Of a DNA stretch of 64,000 nt, positions 39,588-49,667 are shown one piece after another; the first letter of the stretch is position 1, and every line of letters starts with the position of its first letter. Where the stretch lies: assembly GCF_001183605.1 (NCBI RefSeq), contig NZ_LFXJ01000005.1:1054001-1118000 (forward strand). Direction: 5' to 3'. Made by a program: the position numbers and the translations under genes. Under the pieces are notes generated by a model. It was not told where the DNA came from, searched no databases, and saw nothing but the letters and a program-made list of their open reading frames with translations. The stretch is from Lysinibacillus xylanilyticus. GTDB taxonomy: Bacteria > Bacillota > Bacilli > Bacillales_A > Planococcaceae.

Positions 39588-41144
39588 TTAGTGAGATACG
39601 TCCTGTACAGAAATACCTGTGTTTGCTTTAACATCCACTTCACGATATTTCTTAGCATCTGATTCCTTAGAAAGTAATGTTCCGATGAAACCTCCAAGGA
39701 AGCCAAGTGGAACAGAGATTATCGCTGGATTTGTTAACATAATTAACGGATCACCAACGAAAATTGCTTTTCCTTCAACTGGATTCCAAAGGTTTGGTGA
39801 AACTGCAACTAGAACTAAGGCAGAGATTAAACCTGTTAACATTGCCGTTATAGCACCAGCTGTATTAAAGCGTTTCCAGTAGATTGTATAGATGATTACA
39901 GGTAGGTTAGCTGAACCTGCAATACAGAATGCAAGTGATACTAAGAACGCTACGTTTAATGTTTGTGCACCAAGCGCTAAAAGGATTGAAATAACAGCGA
40001 TTGTGATAGAACCGATACGAGCTGCAAGTACTTGCTCTTTCTCTGTAACTTTTCCTTTTTTAATGATTTGACCGTAAATATCATGTGATAGGGCAGATGC
40101 GCCAGAAAGTACAAGACCAGCTACTACCGCTAAGATTGTTGCGAAAGCTACCGCACATACGAATGAGAATAAGATGTCCCCACCAAGCGCATCCGCAAGA
40201 AGTGGAGCAGCCATGTTACCAGCAGCATTTGCTTCGATAATTTTTTCTTTACCAACGAATTTAGCTGCACCGAAGCCCAAGAAGATTGTAAGAATGTAGA
40301 AAATACCTACAATCCAAGTAGCCCAAATAACTGAAGAACGAGCAGTTTTCGCATCTTTTACTGTAAAGAAGCGCATTAGGATATGTGGAAGACCCGCTGT
40401 ACCTAATACTAATGCGATTAACATTGAAATAGTATCAATACCATTTGAATATTTAAGACCTGGATTCAAATAAGCTGCACCGCTTTCAGTTGCAGTTTCC
40501 ATTTCTTTAAACATAGTTGCAATACTAAAGCCGAACTCTTTTAATACTAAGAATGAAATAATAACTGTACCTATCATTAAAAGACAAGCTTTAATAATTT
40601 GTACCCAAGATGTTGCGGTCATACCACCGAAAAGTACGTAAGTCGTCATCATAAAGCCTACGATTAAAACGGCAACCCAATAGTCGATTCCTAAAAGTAA
40701 TTGAATAAGTGCACCTGCACCAACTAGTTGTGCAATCATGTAGAATAATACAATTGTAATAGTGCTTAAAGCTGCTGTACCACGTACTTTAGAGCTATCA
40801 AAACGCGCTGTGATCATGTCAGCTAAAGTAAATTTACCAAGGTTACGTAATGGCTCAGCTACGATATATAAAACCACTAAGTAAGCTACTAAATAACCAA
40901 TAGAGAAGAAGAATCCATCAAATCCAAATAATGCAACTGCTCCGGCTATCCCTAAGAAAGATGCTGCTGATAAGTAGTCACCAGCGATGGCTAGTCCATT
41001 TTGCCAGCCTGTTAACCCACCGCCTGCAGTATAGAAATCACTGGCAGAAGAAGTTCGTTTAGATGCCCACCATGTAATAATTAATGTTAAACCAACGATT
41101 GCTACGAAGAAGAATATGGCTGTAAAACTCATTCCGTTATTCAT
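39588..41144 (-). CDS. Cation/acetate symporter-like SSS transporter, copy 1
   Basis: This 518-residue protein has about 13 helices of the sodium:solute symporter family, with the ActP-type start SASDFYTAGGGLTGWQNGLAIAGDYLSAASFLG and the motif GLPHILMRFFTVKDAKTARS. ActP relatives carry acetate, propionate or pyruvate. Its start overlaps the stop of the DUF485 gene. A paralogous pair lies 480 bases upstream (41968-43857). It ends near a strong terminator. Confidence 0.9.
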   Translation of the reverse strand: MNNGMSFTAIFFFVAIVGLTLIITWWASKRTSSASDFYTAGGGLTGWQNGLAIAGDYLSAASFLGIAGAVALFGFDGFFFSIGYLVAYLVVLYIVAEPLRNLGKFTLADMITARFDSSKVRGTAALSTITIVLFYMIAQLVGAGALIQLLLGIDYWVAVLIVGFMMTTYVLFGGMTATSWVQIIKACLLMIGTVIISFLVLKEFGFSIATMFKEMETATESGAAYLNPGLKYSNGIDTISMLIALVLGTAGLPHILMRFFTVKDAKTARSSVIWATWIVGIFYILTIFLGFGAAKFVGKEKIIEANAAGNMAAPLLADALGGDILFSFVCAVAFATILAVVAGLVLSGASALSHDIYGQIIKKGKVTEKEQVLAARIGSITIAVISILLALGAQTLNVAFLVSLAFCIAGSANLPVIIYTIYWKRFNTAGAITAMLTGLISALVLVAVSPNLWNPVEGKAIFVGDPLIMLTNPAIISVPLGFLGGFIGTLLSKESDAKKYREVDVKANTGISVQDVSH

Positions 41145-41479
41145 CGGCGGCCACCTCCGTTCTCGTACTCAGCGATAATCGCCTTTGCTTCTTTATCAAA
41201 GCTATTTGCTTTTGCTACATATAAGTGACATAAGCACCAAGTCATGATGAATAGCCCTGCTGAATATACCCACACCCAAGTAATTTCCCCAAATGCCTTT
41301 TGGTGTAGTACTGTCGTGTACGAAGTAAGAATTGGTAGCAACATGTACGCTGCTAAAAAGAACACAGTCATTGACCAAAGAAATGATTTCTTTTTTCGCA
41401 CAAGTGCTTTAAACGATTCTTGATTTGCAATCGCATCATAGTCAATCATGATGCCCTTATTGCCTTGATTGTTCCCCAT
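41141..41479 (-). CDS. DUF485 membrane protein, partner of symporter copy 1
   Basis: This protein of about 112 residues has two transmembrane helices (about 35-57 and 72-92) and the DUF485 pattern ESFKALVRKKKSFLW...PILTSYTTVLHQKAFGEITWVWVYSAGLF. DUF485 proteins regularly precede ActP-type symporters and are probably accessory subunits. The stop overlaps the symporter start by 4 bases. The start is 41479 (GGGGA upstream) or 41485. Confidence 0.82.
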   Translation of the reverse strand: MGNNQGNKGIMIDYDAIANQESFKALVRKKKSFLWSMTVFFLAAYMLLPILTSYTTVLHQKAFGEITWVWVYSAGLFIMTWCLCHLYVAKANSFDKEAKAIIAEYENGGGRR

Positions 41480-41485
41480 TAACAT

Positions 41486-41859
41486 TCCCCATTTTGTGTT
41501 TATTTTTACTGCTTAAATACTTAATTTTGCTAGTTTAGTGAATTCACATCTTCATTTTATGAGAGAGTTCACAAAATTGCAATACTTTTCAGAAAAAATT
41601 ATGAAAAAATAGTTTTTAGAAAAATAGTCTTAAAAGAGAATATACACGACAAATATGAGAAATATAAGGGTTTTGGAAAATTCTGATAAATAAATAGAGT
41701 TAGGTCAATTCTAGATTTCCAGGCGGGAAATTAAGATAAAATTTCAAAAAGAAAATGGTTTTTTATAAAAAATAAACACTATTTACTCAGTGAAAATCAT
41801 CTTTTTTTGAAAGAGAATAGTATTGTTAGATAAATAAATTGGCAAATTATTTACAAAAA
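41486..41859. other. Intergenic region between the two symporter pairs
   Basis: Very AT-rich, with no open frame, RNA family or clear promoter that I can support; it should contain the promoter of the copy 1 pair. No CG-centred catabolite-repression box was found by eye. Confidence 0.3.
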
Positions 41860-41898
41860 AAGTTAAAAAACCCGATGGAAAATCGAGTTTTTTAACTT
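41860..41898. terminator. Terminator of the second actP-like gene
   Basis: A 17-bp stem (AAGTTAAAAAACCCGAT with its complement, one G-U pair) around GGAA, with T-rich flanks. Confidence 0.85.
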
Positions 41899-41967
41899 GT
41901 TATTTTTATTATAAAGGATAGGACGATTGATATATCCTTTTACAATTATTTGGCTTGTAGAAAGCGA

Positions 41968-43521
41968 TCAATGAGAGATATCGGAAACGGATACACCTGT
42001 ATTTGCTTTCACGCGAATTTCCTTATAAATACGATCTGCTTCTTCCTGTGGTACTTTGCTAGAAGATAGTACAGTGCCTAAATAACCTGCGATAAAACCA
42101 AGTGGAATTGTAATGACCGCTGGAACTGCTAACGGTACGATTGGATTACCAACAAAGATTGCCGCACCCTCAACAGGACTCCATACATTTGGCCCCATGG
42201 CACCTAAAACTAAACAGGATACTAAACCAGTTACCATCGATGTTATAGCACCTGTTGAGTTGAACTTTTTCCAATAAATTGTGTAAAGAATAACTGGTAA
42301 GTTTGCTGAAGCACCGATACAAAATGCAAAGGACACTAAGAACGAAACATTCAGGTTTTGCGCAAATAGTGCAAGGATAATGGATACAATGGCAATAGAA
42401 ATCGAACCAGTACGAGCTGCTACAACTTGTTGCTTTTCTGTTAATTTACCACCTTTAATGATTTCTCCATAAATATCATGGGAAATCGCAGAAGCTCCTG
42501 TTAAAACTAAGCCCGAAACAACAGCTAGAATGGTTGCGAATGCTACTGCACCGATAAATGCCATTAACACATCTCCGCCCAAGTAATTAGCAAGAAGTGG
42601 GGCTGCAGTGTTACCAGCTTTACTTTCAGCAAGAATTTTATCGATCCCTACAAAATTTAATGCTCCGAAGCCTAAGAAAATAGTTAATGAGAAGAAAATA
42701 GCTGTAATCCAAGTCGTCCATGAAATAGAAGAACGAGCAGTTTTGGCATCTTTAACTGTGAAGAAGCGCATTAAAATATGAGGTAACCCAGATGTACCTA
42801 AAACAAGCGCCATCATCATCGAAACCGAATCAATTGTACTTGTATATTTAATCCCTGGTACAAGGAATTTCTCACCATGATCAGTGGCGATTGTATCAAA
42901 CATTTTCATAAGAGAGAAATCAAATTTAATTAATACTAATGTAGCTAATACGCCTGTCCCGAATAAAAGAAGGCTAGCTTTAATAATTTGCACCCAAGAA
43001 GTAGCTGTCATTCCCCCGAATAATACATAGGTAGTCATCATAACACCTACGATTAAAACCGCGATCCAGTACTCAATACCAAATAATAGTTTAATAAGGG
43101 CACCTGCACCTACTAATTGTGCAATCATATAAAGGATTACAATGATAATTGTTCCTGACGCAGCAACCCCGCGAATGCGTTTTTCATTAAAACGAGCTGT
43201 AAGCATATCGGCTAAAGTATAACGGCCTAAGTTACGCATTGGCTCCGCAATTACATAAAGAAGAACTAAGTTAGCTACTACATAGCCGACAGAGAAGAAG
43301 AATCCATCAAAACCAGTTAATGCAATCGCACCGGACACTCCAAGAAATGCAGCGGCAGATAAGTAGTCACCAGCGATCGCAAAGCCATTTTGCCAACCTT
43401 TAAGACCACCGCCAGCTGTATAAAAATCAGCTGCAGAAGACGTACGTTTCGCTGCAATATATGTTACTACAAGAGTTAAACCAACGATTGCTAAAAAGAA
43501 ACCAACGGATACTAAGTTCAT
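41968..43521 (-). CDS. Cation/acetate symporter-like SSS transporter, copy 2
   Basis: This 517-residue paralogue of the protein at 39588-41144 shares the ActP-type motifs nearly residue for residue (SAADFYTAGGGLKGWQNGFAIAGDY; GLPHILMRFFTVKDAKTARS) and the same C-terminus VKANTGVSVSDISH. It directly abuts its DUF485 partner. The two pairs arose by tandem duplication; differences in the external loops suggest they may prefer different monocarboxylates. Confidence 0.9.
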   Translation of the reverse strand: MNLVSVGFFLAIVGLTLVVTYIAAKRTSSAADFYTAGGGLKGWQNGFAIAGDYLSAAAFLGVSGAIALTGFDGFFFSVGYVVANLVLLYVIAEPMRNLGRYTLADMLTARFNEKRIRGVAASGTIIIVILYMIAQLVGAGALIKLLFGIEYWIAVLIVGVMMTTYVLFGGMTATSWVQIIKASLLLFGTGVLATLVLIKFDFSLMKMFDTIATDHGEKFLVPGIKYTSTIDSVSMMMALVLGTSGLPHILMRFFTVKDAKTARSSISWTTWITAIFFSLTIFLGFGALNFVGIDKILAESKAGNTAAPLLANYLGGDVLMAFIGAVAFATILAVVSGLVLTGASAISHDIYGEIIKGGKLTEKQQVVAARTGSISIAIVSIILALFAQNLNVSFLVSFAFCIGASANLPVILYTIYWKKFNSTGAITSMVTGLVSCLVLGAMGPNVWSPVEGAAIFVGNPIVPLAVPAVITIPLGFIAGYLGTVLSSSKVPQEEADRIYKEIRVKANTGVSVSDISH

Positions 43522-43857
43522 TTATTTTCCACCTTTCGCCTGATACTCAGCTAGTACTGCTGCTGCAGCTTTATCGAATGAAGCAGCTTTTTTCACATAT
43601 ACTGTACATAGAACGATTGTCATAATGAATAATCCTGCTGAATAAACCCAAACACCCGTAATATTTCCGAATAATTTTTGTTGTAGTACAGGTTGGAAAG
43701 CGAGGATTGGTAACAAAATATAAAGTGTTAAAAATACTGCTGTGATCGAGAAAAGGAAGGTGTTCTTCTTTTTTACGAACTTGTTGAACGATTCCATAGA
43801 TTCAATTGCAGTATAGTCAATTGAATCTATATTTTTGCTCCCGGAAATGTTTGCCAT
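43522..43857 (-). CDS. DUF485 membrane protein, partner of symporter copy 2
   Basis: This protein of about 111 residues is homologous to the one at 41141-41479 (ESFNKFVKKKNTFLF, then QQKLFGNITGVWVYSAGLF). The ATG at 43857 is used because AGGGGGAA lies just upstream; the frame extends to 43929 without a ribosome binding site. The stop abuts the symporter ATG, so translation is coupled. Confidence 0.82.
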   Translation of the reverse strand: MANISGSKNIDSIDYTAIESMESFNKFVKKKNTFLFSITAVFLTLYILLPILAFQPVLQQKLFGNITGVWVYSAGLFIMTIVLCTVYVKKAASFDKAAAAVLAEYQAKGGK

Positions 43858-44383
43858 TATTATTCCCCCTAAAGTGATATATTTCTGTTTCAAACGACAT
43901 ATTTCTTTATCTGCCGTCGTTATATTCACTTATTTTATGGGGAAGATTCTTATAATGCAATACTAAATTTTGAGTTTTTATAACTTTTAATCATTTTCAG
44001 AACATGGAAATAACATAGAAATAATAAGGATTTAATAGAAAAAATCCGTATGAAAGAGAATGAGATTGTTGCATAGAATAATATTAATATAATAGCGTAA
44101 TGATAATAATTTTGAATGTAGGAGAAAATTTCAACGTGAAAGAGAATTTTTGAGAATTTGTTATTTTATCTTCATATGGTAGATTTGCTTGAAAAGTAAA
44201 AAATCATTGTTATATAACAATTGTGTGATGTCTTGGGAAATAACCGAAATAGTAAAAAACAGCTTTAAAATATTTTAAAAAAAGTGTGAATTGAATTGTT
44301 TAGAAAATACAGGATAGTAATATACCAAAATCATACAATATACATTGAATTGACATAAAAAAATGAAAGGATAAGCTCATATC
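43858..44383. other. AT-rich intergenic region
   Basis: No gene or recognisable RNA. It must hold the promoter of the minus-strand symporter pair. Confidence 0.3.
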
Positions 44384-44412
44384 TTGTATAAAGTAACGAT
44401 AATTTATACAAT
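44384..44412 (+). promoter_or_regulatory. Promoter of the Sco-like gene inside a palindrome
   Basis: TTGTAT (44384-44389) and TACAAT (44407-44412) have 17-base spacing. The same bases form an inverted repeat: TTGTATAAA at 44384-44392 and TTTATACAA at 44403-44411. A dimeric regulator could cover both promoter boxes. Confidence 0.55.
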
Positions 44413-44450
44413 AAATAATGATGGTAAATTGAAGGGAAGTGTGCAAATAA

Positions 44451-45038
44451 ATGAAAAAGAACAGTGTCCTGCTCGTGTTGATACTAACATTAAGTAGCAT
44501 TCTAACTGCTTGTGGAAGTTATAAATTTGAACCCGAAATGAACATAGAAGTACAGGATTTTTCGGTTACAAATCAAAAAAATGAAAAGGTTAGCCTTAAT
44601 GATATGAAAGGCAAACCGTCGTTAGCGATGTTCATCTTTACTAATTGTAATTCCATTTGTCCACCAATGACGTATAACATGACAGAGGTGCAAAAGGCAC
44701 TTCAGGATAAAGGCGTGGAAGACTATCAAATTGTAGCTTTTAGTGTTGATCCTCAGGTTGATTCGCCAGAAGTTTTAACGAATTATTTAAAAACTTATTC
44801 AGTACCTGATGAAAGCAAATGGCAATTATTAACGGGCTATGATCAAAAGTTTATTGAACAGTTTGCAATGAAATCGTTTAATTCAGTAGTAAAGAACGAT
44901 CCTAATTCGGACCAGGTTATACATATGGGAAGTTATTACTTAGTAAATGCTGATGGGATTGTAGTGAAGGATTATTCAGGTACAACAGATGTACCAGTTG
45001 AGACGATTGTGGCAGATATGAAGGCGTTAACTAAATAA
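44451..45038 (+). CDS. Sco1/SenC-family copper chaperone lipoprotein
   Basis: This 195-residue thioredoxin-fold lipoprotein has a lipobox LTAC with Cys21 and the copper-binding set Cys66-x3-Cys70 (TNCNSICPPMT) and His158 (VIHMGSYY). Sco proteins deliver copper to the CuA site of cytochrome c oxidase; the Bacillus homologue is YpmQ. It is monocistronic with its own promoter and terminator. Confidence 0.92.
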   Translation: MKKNSVLLVLILTLSSILTACGSYKFEPEMNIEVQDFSVTNQKNEKVSLNDMKGKPSLAMFIFTNCNSICPPMTYNMTEVQKALQDKGVEDYQIVAFSVDPQVDSPEVLTNYLKTYSVPDESKWQLLTGYDQKFIEQFAMKSFNSVVKNDPNSDQVIHMGSYYLVNADGIVVKDYSGTTDVPVETIVADMKALTK

Positions 45039-45040
45039 TA

Positions 45041-45083
45041 AAAAATAACTCAGAGGTTGGAATGACTTCTGAGTTATTTTTTA
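45041..45083 (+). terminator. Terminator of the Sco-like gene
   Basis: AAAATAACTCAGAG pairs with CTTCTGAGTTATTTT and runs into T residues. The following 45084-45640 holds no gene; a weak hairpin lies at about 45138-45174. Confidence 0.85.
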
Positions 45084-45642
45084 TGGCTACAAGAGGAAAA
45101 GTATCGAACATTCAATTGTCAACATGCATAAAATGTCAAAGGACACCGGAAGCATTTTGCTTAAGTGTCTTTTTCTATGCTTAAGTACAATAAAAGAATT
45201 CATCGAAATAGTGATCATAACTAAATAAACTATTTTAAGCCCCAATCTTCATAACTCATCATTCAACCTTATTTAACAAATAATTTTATTATGTCTACTA
45301 ATAATTTAAATGAATCATTCGACTTTATGAAATTTTATATAAAGCATCTATTTTTAAATAAAGGGATATAAAATGTATTTTTTACCAAACGTGGATATAT
45401 TTAATGCGGTCGGTTTATATATTATTAGAAAGATTTAACTGCTTTTGGCCGAATCTGGACATATCATGCTTATGCATATAAACCATTAATAGCATGAAAT
45501 CATCATTAAGCCGGCGGGGAGTGAAGGACAACCATGTTTAGTTCGATTGAAACTGCTACAGAGAACGGTAGATTGAAATCCTTTTTAATTTGATTTAAAT
45601 GTCTAATTAACGCGTATCGAAAAAATGAAGGCAAATAAACGG

Positions 45643-45690
45643 TAACTCTAAAATATACGACTAATGTTGTTTATTTTAGAGTTATTTTTT
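45643..45690 (+). terminator. Leader terminator (attenuator candidate) before the ABC gene
   Basis: A perfect 13-bp stem (TAACTCTAAAATA) with a 16-base loop is followed by six T residues, ending about 15 bases before the ABC ATPase start. A terminator so close to a start codon suggests transcription attenuation. Confidence 0.75.
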
Positions 45691-45705
45691 GAGGAGATGT
45701 AATAA

Positions 45706-46397
45706 ATGAAAAAGCTGATTGGATTTATAAACGTAACGAAAGAATACAAAATAGGAGAAGTCTCAATGGAGTTGATATTTCCATAAATGAAGGGGAATTC
45801 GTCGTTATTTTAGGAGCTAGTGGTGCCGGTAAAAGTACGATTTTGAATATCCTTGGCGGTATGGATACTGCTACCTCAGGTCAAGTGTTTGTAGGGAATC
45901 AAGAAATAACAAGATTAAACGAAAAAAAGTTAACAGAATATCGTGGTGAGAAAATTGGCTTTGTCTTTCAATTTTATAATTTAATTCCGAATTTAAATGC
46001 TCTTGAAAATGTTGAATTTGCCACTGAAGTATGTAAAAACCATCTGGATGCTAAAGATATTTTACATAAAGTTGGTTTAGAGAATCGAATTAAAAATTTT
46101 CCTTCCCAGCTTTCTGGAGGAGAACAACAAAGAGTCGCAATAGCAAGAGCTGTTGCGAAAAATCCCTTACTTTTACTCTGTGATGAACCAACCGGCGCTT
46201 TGGATTATGTAACTGGCAAGTCTGTATTAAAGCTTCTGCAAGATTTAAACAGGGAAACGAAGAAATGCGTCGTTTTAGTCACACATAATTCTGCCATTGC
46301 TCCTATGGCTGACAAAATTATTAAAGTAAAGAGCGGAATAATCGAAAGCATTACGATAAATGAGGATAAACAAAGTGTTGAAGGGATTGAGTGGTAA
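45706..46397 (+). pseudogene. Frameshifted ABC transporter ATPase (MacB/FtsE-like)
   Basis: A start with a GAGGAGATG site gives MKKLIGFINVTKEYKIGEV, then the frame is lost near 45766 and continues in another frame as GVDISINEGEFVVILGASGAGKST. One missing base in CAATGG would explain it. The remainder is well preserved: Walker [25 protein letters not shown] and [11 protein letters not shown]. Such ATPases pair with FtsX-type permeases, as found next. As it stands, full-length protein cannot be made unless the indel is a sequencing error. Confidence 0.85.
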
Positions 46398-46399
46398 TC

Positions 46400-48230
46400 A
46401 TGAAATTGTTTTTAAAGTTATTGAGGGACACAAAACAGTCTATGGGGCAATTTATAGCCATATTGTTAGTGGTCGCTTTCTACGCTGGATTAGTAACCTA
46501 CAGCAATAACCTTAGTGCTTATACAAAAGATTACTTTCAAAAACATAATTTAAGCGATTTAAATGTGTATTTTAGTCATCTTTCTAAAAATGATGTGACT
46601 CGGTTAAGTAAAATTGAAGATATCAATAAAATTGAAGGACGTTATACCTTTGATGGTACGCAAACCTTTGAAGATTACAAAACTTCATTAAAAATTCATT
46701 CGATCCCTGAAATCAATGAAATAAATACGCCTACTTTAACTGATGGAAATATACCATCAAAAAAGGATGAGATTTTATTAGATTCTCATTATGCAAAAGA
46801 ACATCATTATCGTGTCGGCGATCAAATCACGATAAATGCGAATGAAAGCAGTTTTAACTTTACAATTAGTGGTTTAGGAGAAAATGTCGAACATGCAAAA
46901 AAGAACGAAATTCAAGACCATAAAACGTACGGAGTAGCTTATATTGCTGAAGAGACATTACCTGAAATCTTAAAAGGCTTTTACTATAATGAAATCATCA
47001 TTGATGCTAAAGAAGATTACGATATTGAAAAATTAGGCAAATCAATTGAAGAACAGTCCAAGCAGCTTAGTTATTTAGATCAAGTAAGTAAGGATTGAAC
47101 TTTCAATTATTCTAAAATCAATCAAACGATTAATAATAATAACTTAATGAGTAAGGTTATACCTATAGTACTTTTTTTGATTGAAGCGATTATTCTATTT
47201 CTCGCCATGTCACGAACTATCGATTCTCAACGCAATCAAGTTGGTATTATGAAGGCTTTAGGTGTAAAAAACAGTAACATCATGCTTCACTATATGGGAT
47301 ACCCTGTACTGGCAGGTATACTAGGCTCAATCATCGGTTGTGTCATTGCCGCTTTTGTATTTATTCCTTTAGTAACTACGTCGTGTGCAAGAGCCTACTC
47401 GTTGCCTTACATTAAATTCTCACTCTCTATATTTTCAATCATTCCACCGATTATTTTCTCCAGTGCTTTTGGGGTTCTCGCATGTTACTTAAGTGGTAGA
47501 ACTATATTAAAGGAACATGCAGCTCAGGCTATGCGTCCTAAACCGCCAAAGAAGATGAAAAAGCTATTGATAGAAAGAATTCCAGGTCTATGGAGTCGTA
47601 TTTCCTACAGTTATAAACTCATTTTGAGAAATATATTTTTAAATAAACAAAAAGCCTTAGCAAGTTCAATTGGTGTTGTAGTAAGTACCGTATTATTGAT
47701 TACTGCTTTCGGTACTCAAGCATCCTTGCTAAAAGTAGCAGAACAAATTGAAGATGTTTATACCTATGATCTAAGAGTAGATTACAAAATGAGCACAAAT
47801 ATCATATTTCTCAAGGAGATACTATCAACATAAAGTTCACAGCACCAGAGCTTAAAAATACTTCAGTAGATATGAAGGTATTAAATATATCTACACAGTA
47901 TTCGAATCCATCATTTTATATTACACCAGAGTATTTAAAAAGCTTTAACATAGACTACAATCCTACCTCACTTTTAGTTGAAGCATATAACTCTACAGGA
48001 GTAGATTTGAAGGGGAAAACGGAAGAAGAAGTGACATGTTTAAAAGAAAAGGCATCACGAAGTTAGAAGATGCCAGGCGTTAATACTTACAAGTTGTACC
48101 TTCATCAGAACCACAATTGATTCATGGAATAAACGAAAACCTTTAATCGATGATACGATTGTTATTTCATATAGTGGAGGCGATAAACCTGTATACCATG
48201 AAGACTGGTCAATTACAGGGTATTGAAGCG
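46400..48230 (+). pseudogene. Decayed FtsX/MacB-type ABC permease
   Basis: The first part (46400-47095) encodes an N-terminal helix and a periplasmic MacB-like domain, then hits an in-frame TGA at 47096. The same frame resumes with helices (SKVIPIVLFLIEAIILFLAM) to about 47795, where a one-base shift moves the sequence into the next frame (SQGDTINIKFTAPEL). Further shifts follow after 48060 (KMPGVNTYK; VPSSEPQLIHG). The 3' end is missing. It was the partner of the preceding ATPase. Confidence 0.88.
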
Positions 48231-48297
48231 GTGATTGATAAAGACTGTTCAGCATTAACATAATAAAGAGGCATAGACATAACTGGACAAAACCTTA

Positions 48298-48345
48298 AAA
48301 AGCGCAAGAAATTCAATTTTAGAAACGTTGATTTCTTGCGCTTTC
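48298..48345. terminator. Long hairpin, terminator-like
   Basis: AAAGCGCAAGAAATTC pairs with GATTTCTTGCGCTTT (about 14 pairs). No intact gene precedes it. Smaller hairpins at 48492-48519 and 48539-48564 also lie in this 880-base gap. Confidence 0.55.
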
Positions 48346-48589
48346 TAATATTTATATTTCTTTAGTTTTATCTACTTAACTTACTTATCCGCGTTTTTTA
48401 TTGCTATTCGAATACTTTTAAATAATACAGTCTTCCTGTGTGTTTATAGCGAAAGAAGAGACGTTGGGGCATAGTTGAATCAACAACTCGTGGACTACCT
48501 TTATAAAAAAGGGTAGTTAGCTTTTATGGAGATAGTTAGAGGCGAAGAAATTCGTCTCTTTTTTATTGTACACTCGGCATACGTAAGAA

Positions 48590-48760
48590 CTATAGGTTGG
48601 AAGGTTCAGAAGCGGGGAGACAGAAGTATTCGTTAGCCGATAGCAAAGGTGTCTGTGGTACGTAGAAACAGAATGAAGCTGAAGGCAAAGTACAAGCCGA
48701 GGAATATGAATCTCATAGAAGTCTTGGTATGATTAGGTGAGTGTTCACTATACTTTCAAC
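48590..48760 (+). mobile_element. Possible group II intron 5'-domain relic
   Basis: The stretch with AGAAACAGAATGAAGC, then GAAGGCAAAG, ACAAGCCGAGG and CTCATAGAAG resembles domain I of bacterial group II introns as I remember them. No maturase frame or domain V is seen, so at most this is a remnant. The assignment is tentative. Confidence 0.35.
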
Positions 48761-48940
48761 AAGGAAAGTTATCTTACCGTAAATGTAAAGCTCGCTGTCT
48801 TTTTTAAAATTTTTCAAGAAAAATGCCCATTTTCCGGGTGGTGAACATATGTTCTTGTTTAAGTGAAATCGAGCTAAAGAGGGAACTAAGTCAGTAAATT
48901 ACATACAGTAACATTAAGAGATAGAACAACTACAAATAAA

Positions 48941-48995
48941 AGAAGACTGTTTTCTAAAAGATTGTTGCAATTCAACTAACGAGACCGGTTAGTGA
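48941..48995 (+). repeat. Dispersed palindromic repeat, copy 2
   Basis: TTGTTGCAATTCAACTAACG followed by AGACCGGTTAGT: arms AACTAAC and GTTAGT. Together with TGTTTTCTAAAAGATTG just before, it matches 35829-35849 in the second half and the reverse complement of 49670-49700 in the first half. Confidence 0.6.
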
Positions 48996-49112
48996 AAGAA
49001 ACTAACAAAAGGTTTTATAAATGCTAAAATACCTGCAACAGGTAGTATTCATTAAATTCAAATCAGGAAAACATTATATAAAGCAGTTTCCAAAATTTGA
49101 GGAGGTATTGTA

Positions 49113-49562
49113 GTGAACCAACACAAAATGATAATTACTCAGTATAATCCCAAATACGCTGAACAAACAGTGGAAATGTGGCGAGATAGTAAGGAACAGG
49201 CTATTGGTCAGAAAGAAATTCATAGCTTTGAAAGTCACGTTTATTTTTTAAATCATATATTACCTGAACAGTTTCAAATAGATTTAGCGTTAATTGATGA
49301 AAAAGTAGTTGGAATGATTGCCTATAATGAAAGGGAAATAAGCCAACTATATATTCATATAGATTATCAAGGAATCGGTATAGGTCATACATTACTAGAT
49401 AAAGTAAAAGTACAATCAAGTGGGAGATTAACATTATACACATTTGAAGTAAATGAAAATGCACAACGATTTTATGAAAAACAAGGATTTGAAATCATAG
49501 GTAGAGGACATGAAAATGAAGAAAATTTAGCTGATATTCAATATGAATGGATATCTAAATAA
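49113..49562 (+). CDS. GNAT-family N-acetyltransferase
   Basis: This 149-residue protein has the GNAT CoA-binding region DYQGIGIGHTLLDKVK (Q/RxxGxG/A) after ISQLYIHI, and the late NENAQRFYEKQGFE motif. It starts with GTG behind GAGGAGG. It is flanked by inverted partial copies of a dispersed repeat (48941-48995 and 49668-49700), suggesting a small mobile or rearranged unit. The acetyl acceptor is unknown. Confidence 0.88.
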   Translation: MNQHKMIITQYNPKYAEQTVEMWRDSKEQAIGQKEIHSFESHVYFLNHILPEQFQIDLALIDEKVVGMIAYNEREISQLYIHIDYQGIGIGHTLLDKVKVQSSGRLTLYTFEVNENAQRFYEKQGFEIIGRGHENEENLADIQYEWISK

Positions 49563-49612
49563 ATGATTATAAGGGGCTTTTGTTAACTATTCGATTTACG
49601 AAATATCAAACA

Positions 49613-49661
49613 TAAAAACAGAGTTGATTCTACACATATTGTAGATTGACTCTGTTTTTAT
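49613..49661 (+). terminator. Terminator of the GNAT gene
   Basis: AAAACAGAGT..GATTCTAC pairs with GTAGAT..ACTCTGTTTT with small internal bulges and a 7-base loop. Confidence 0.8.
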
Positions 49662-49667
49662 GTATTA

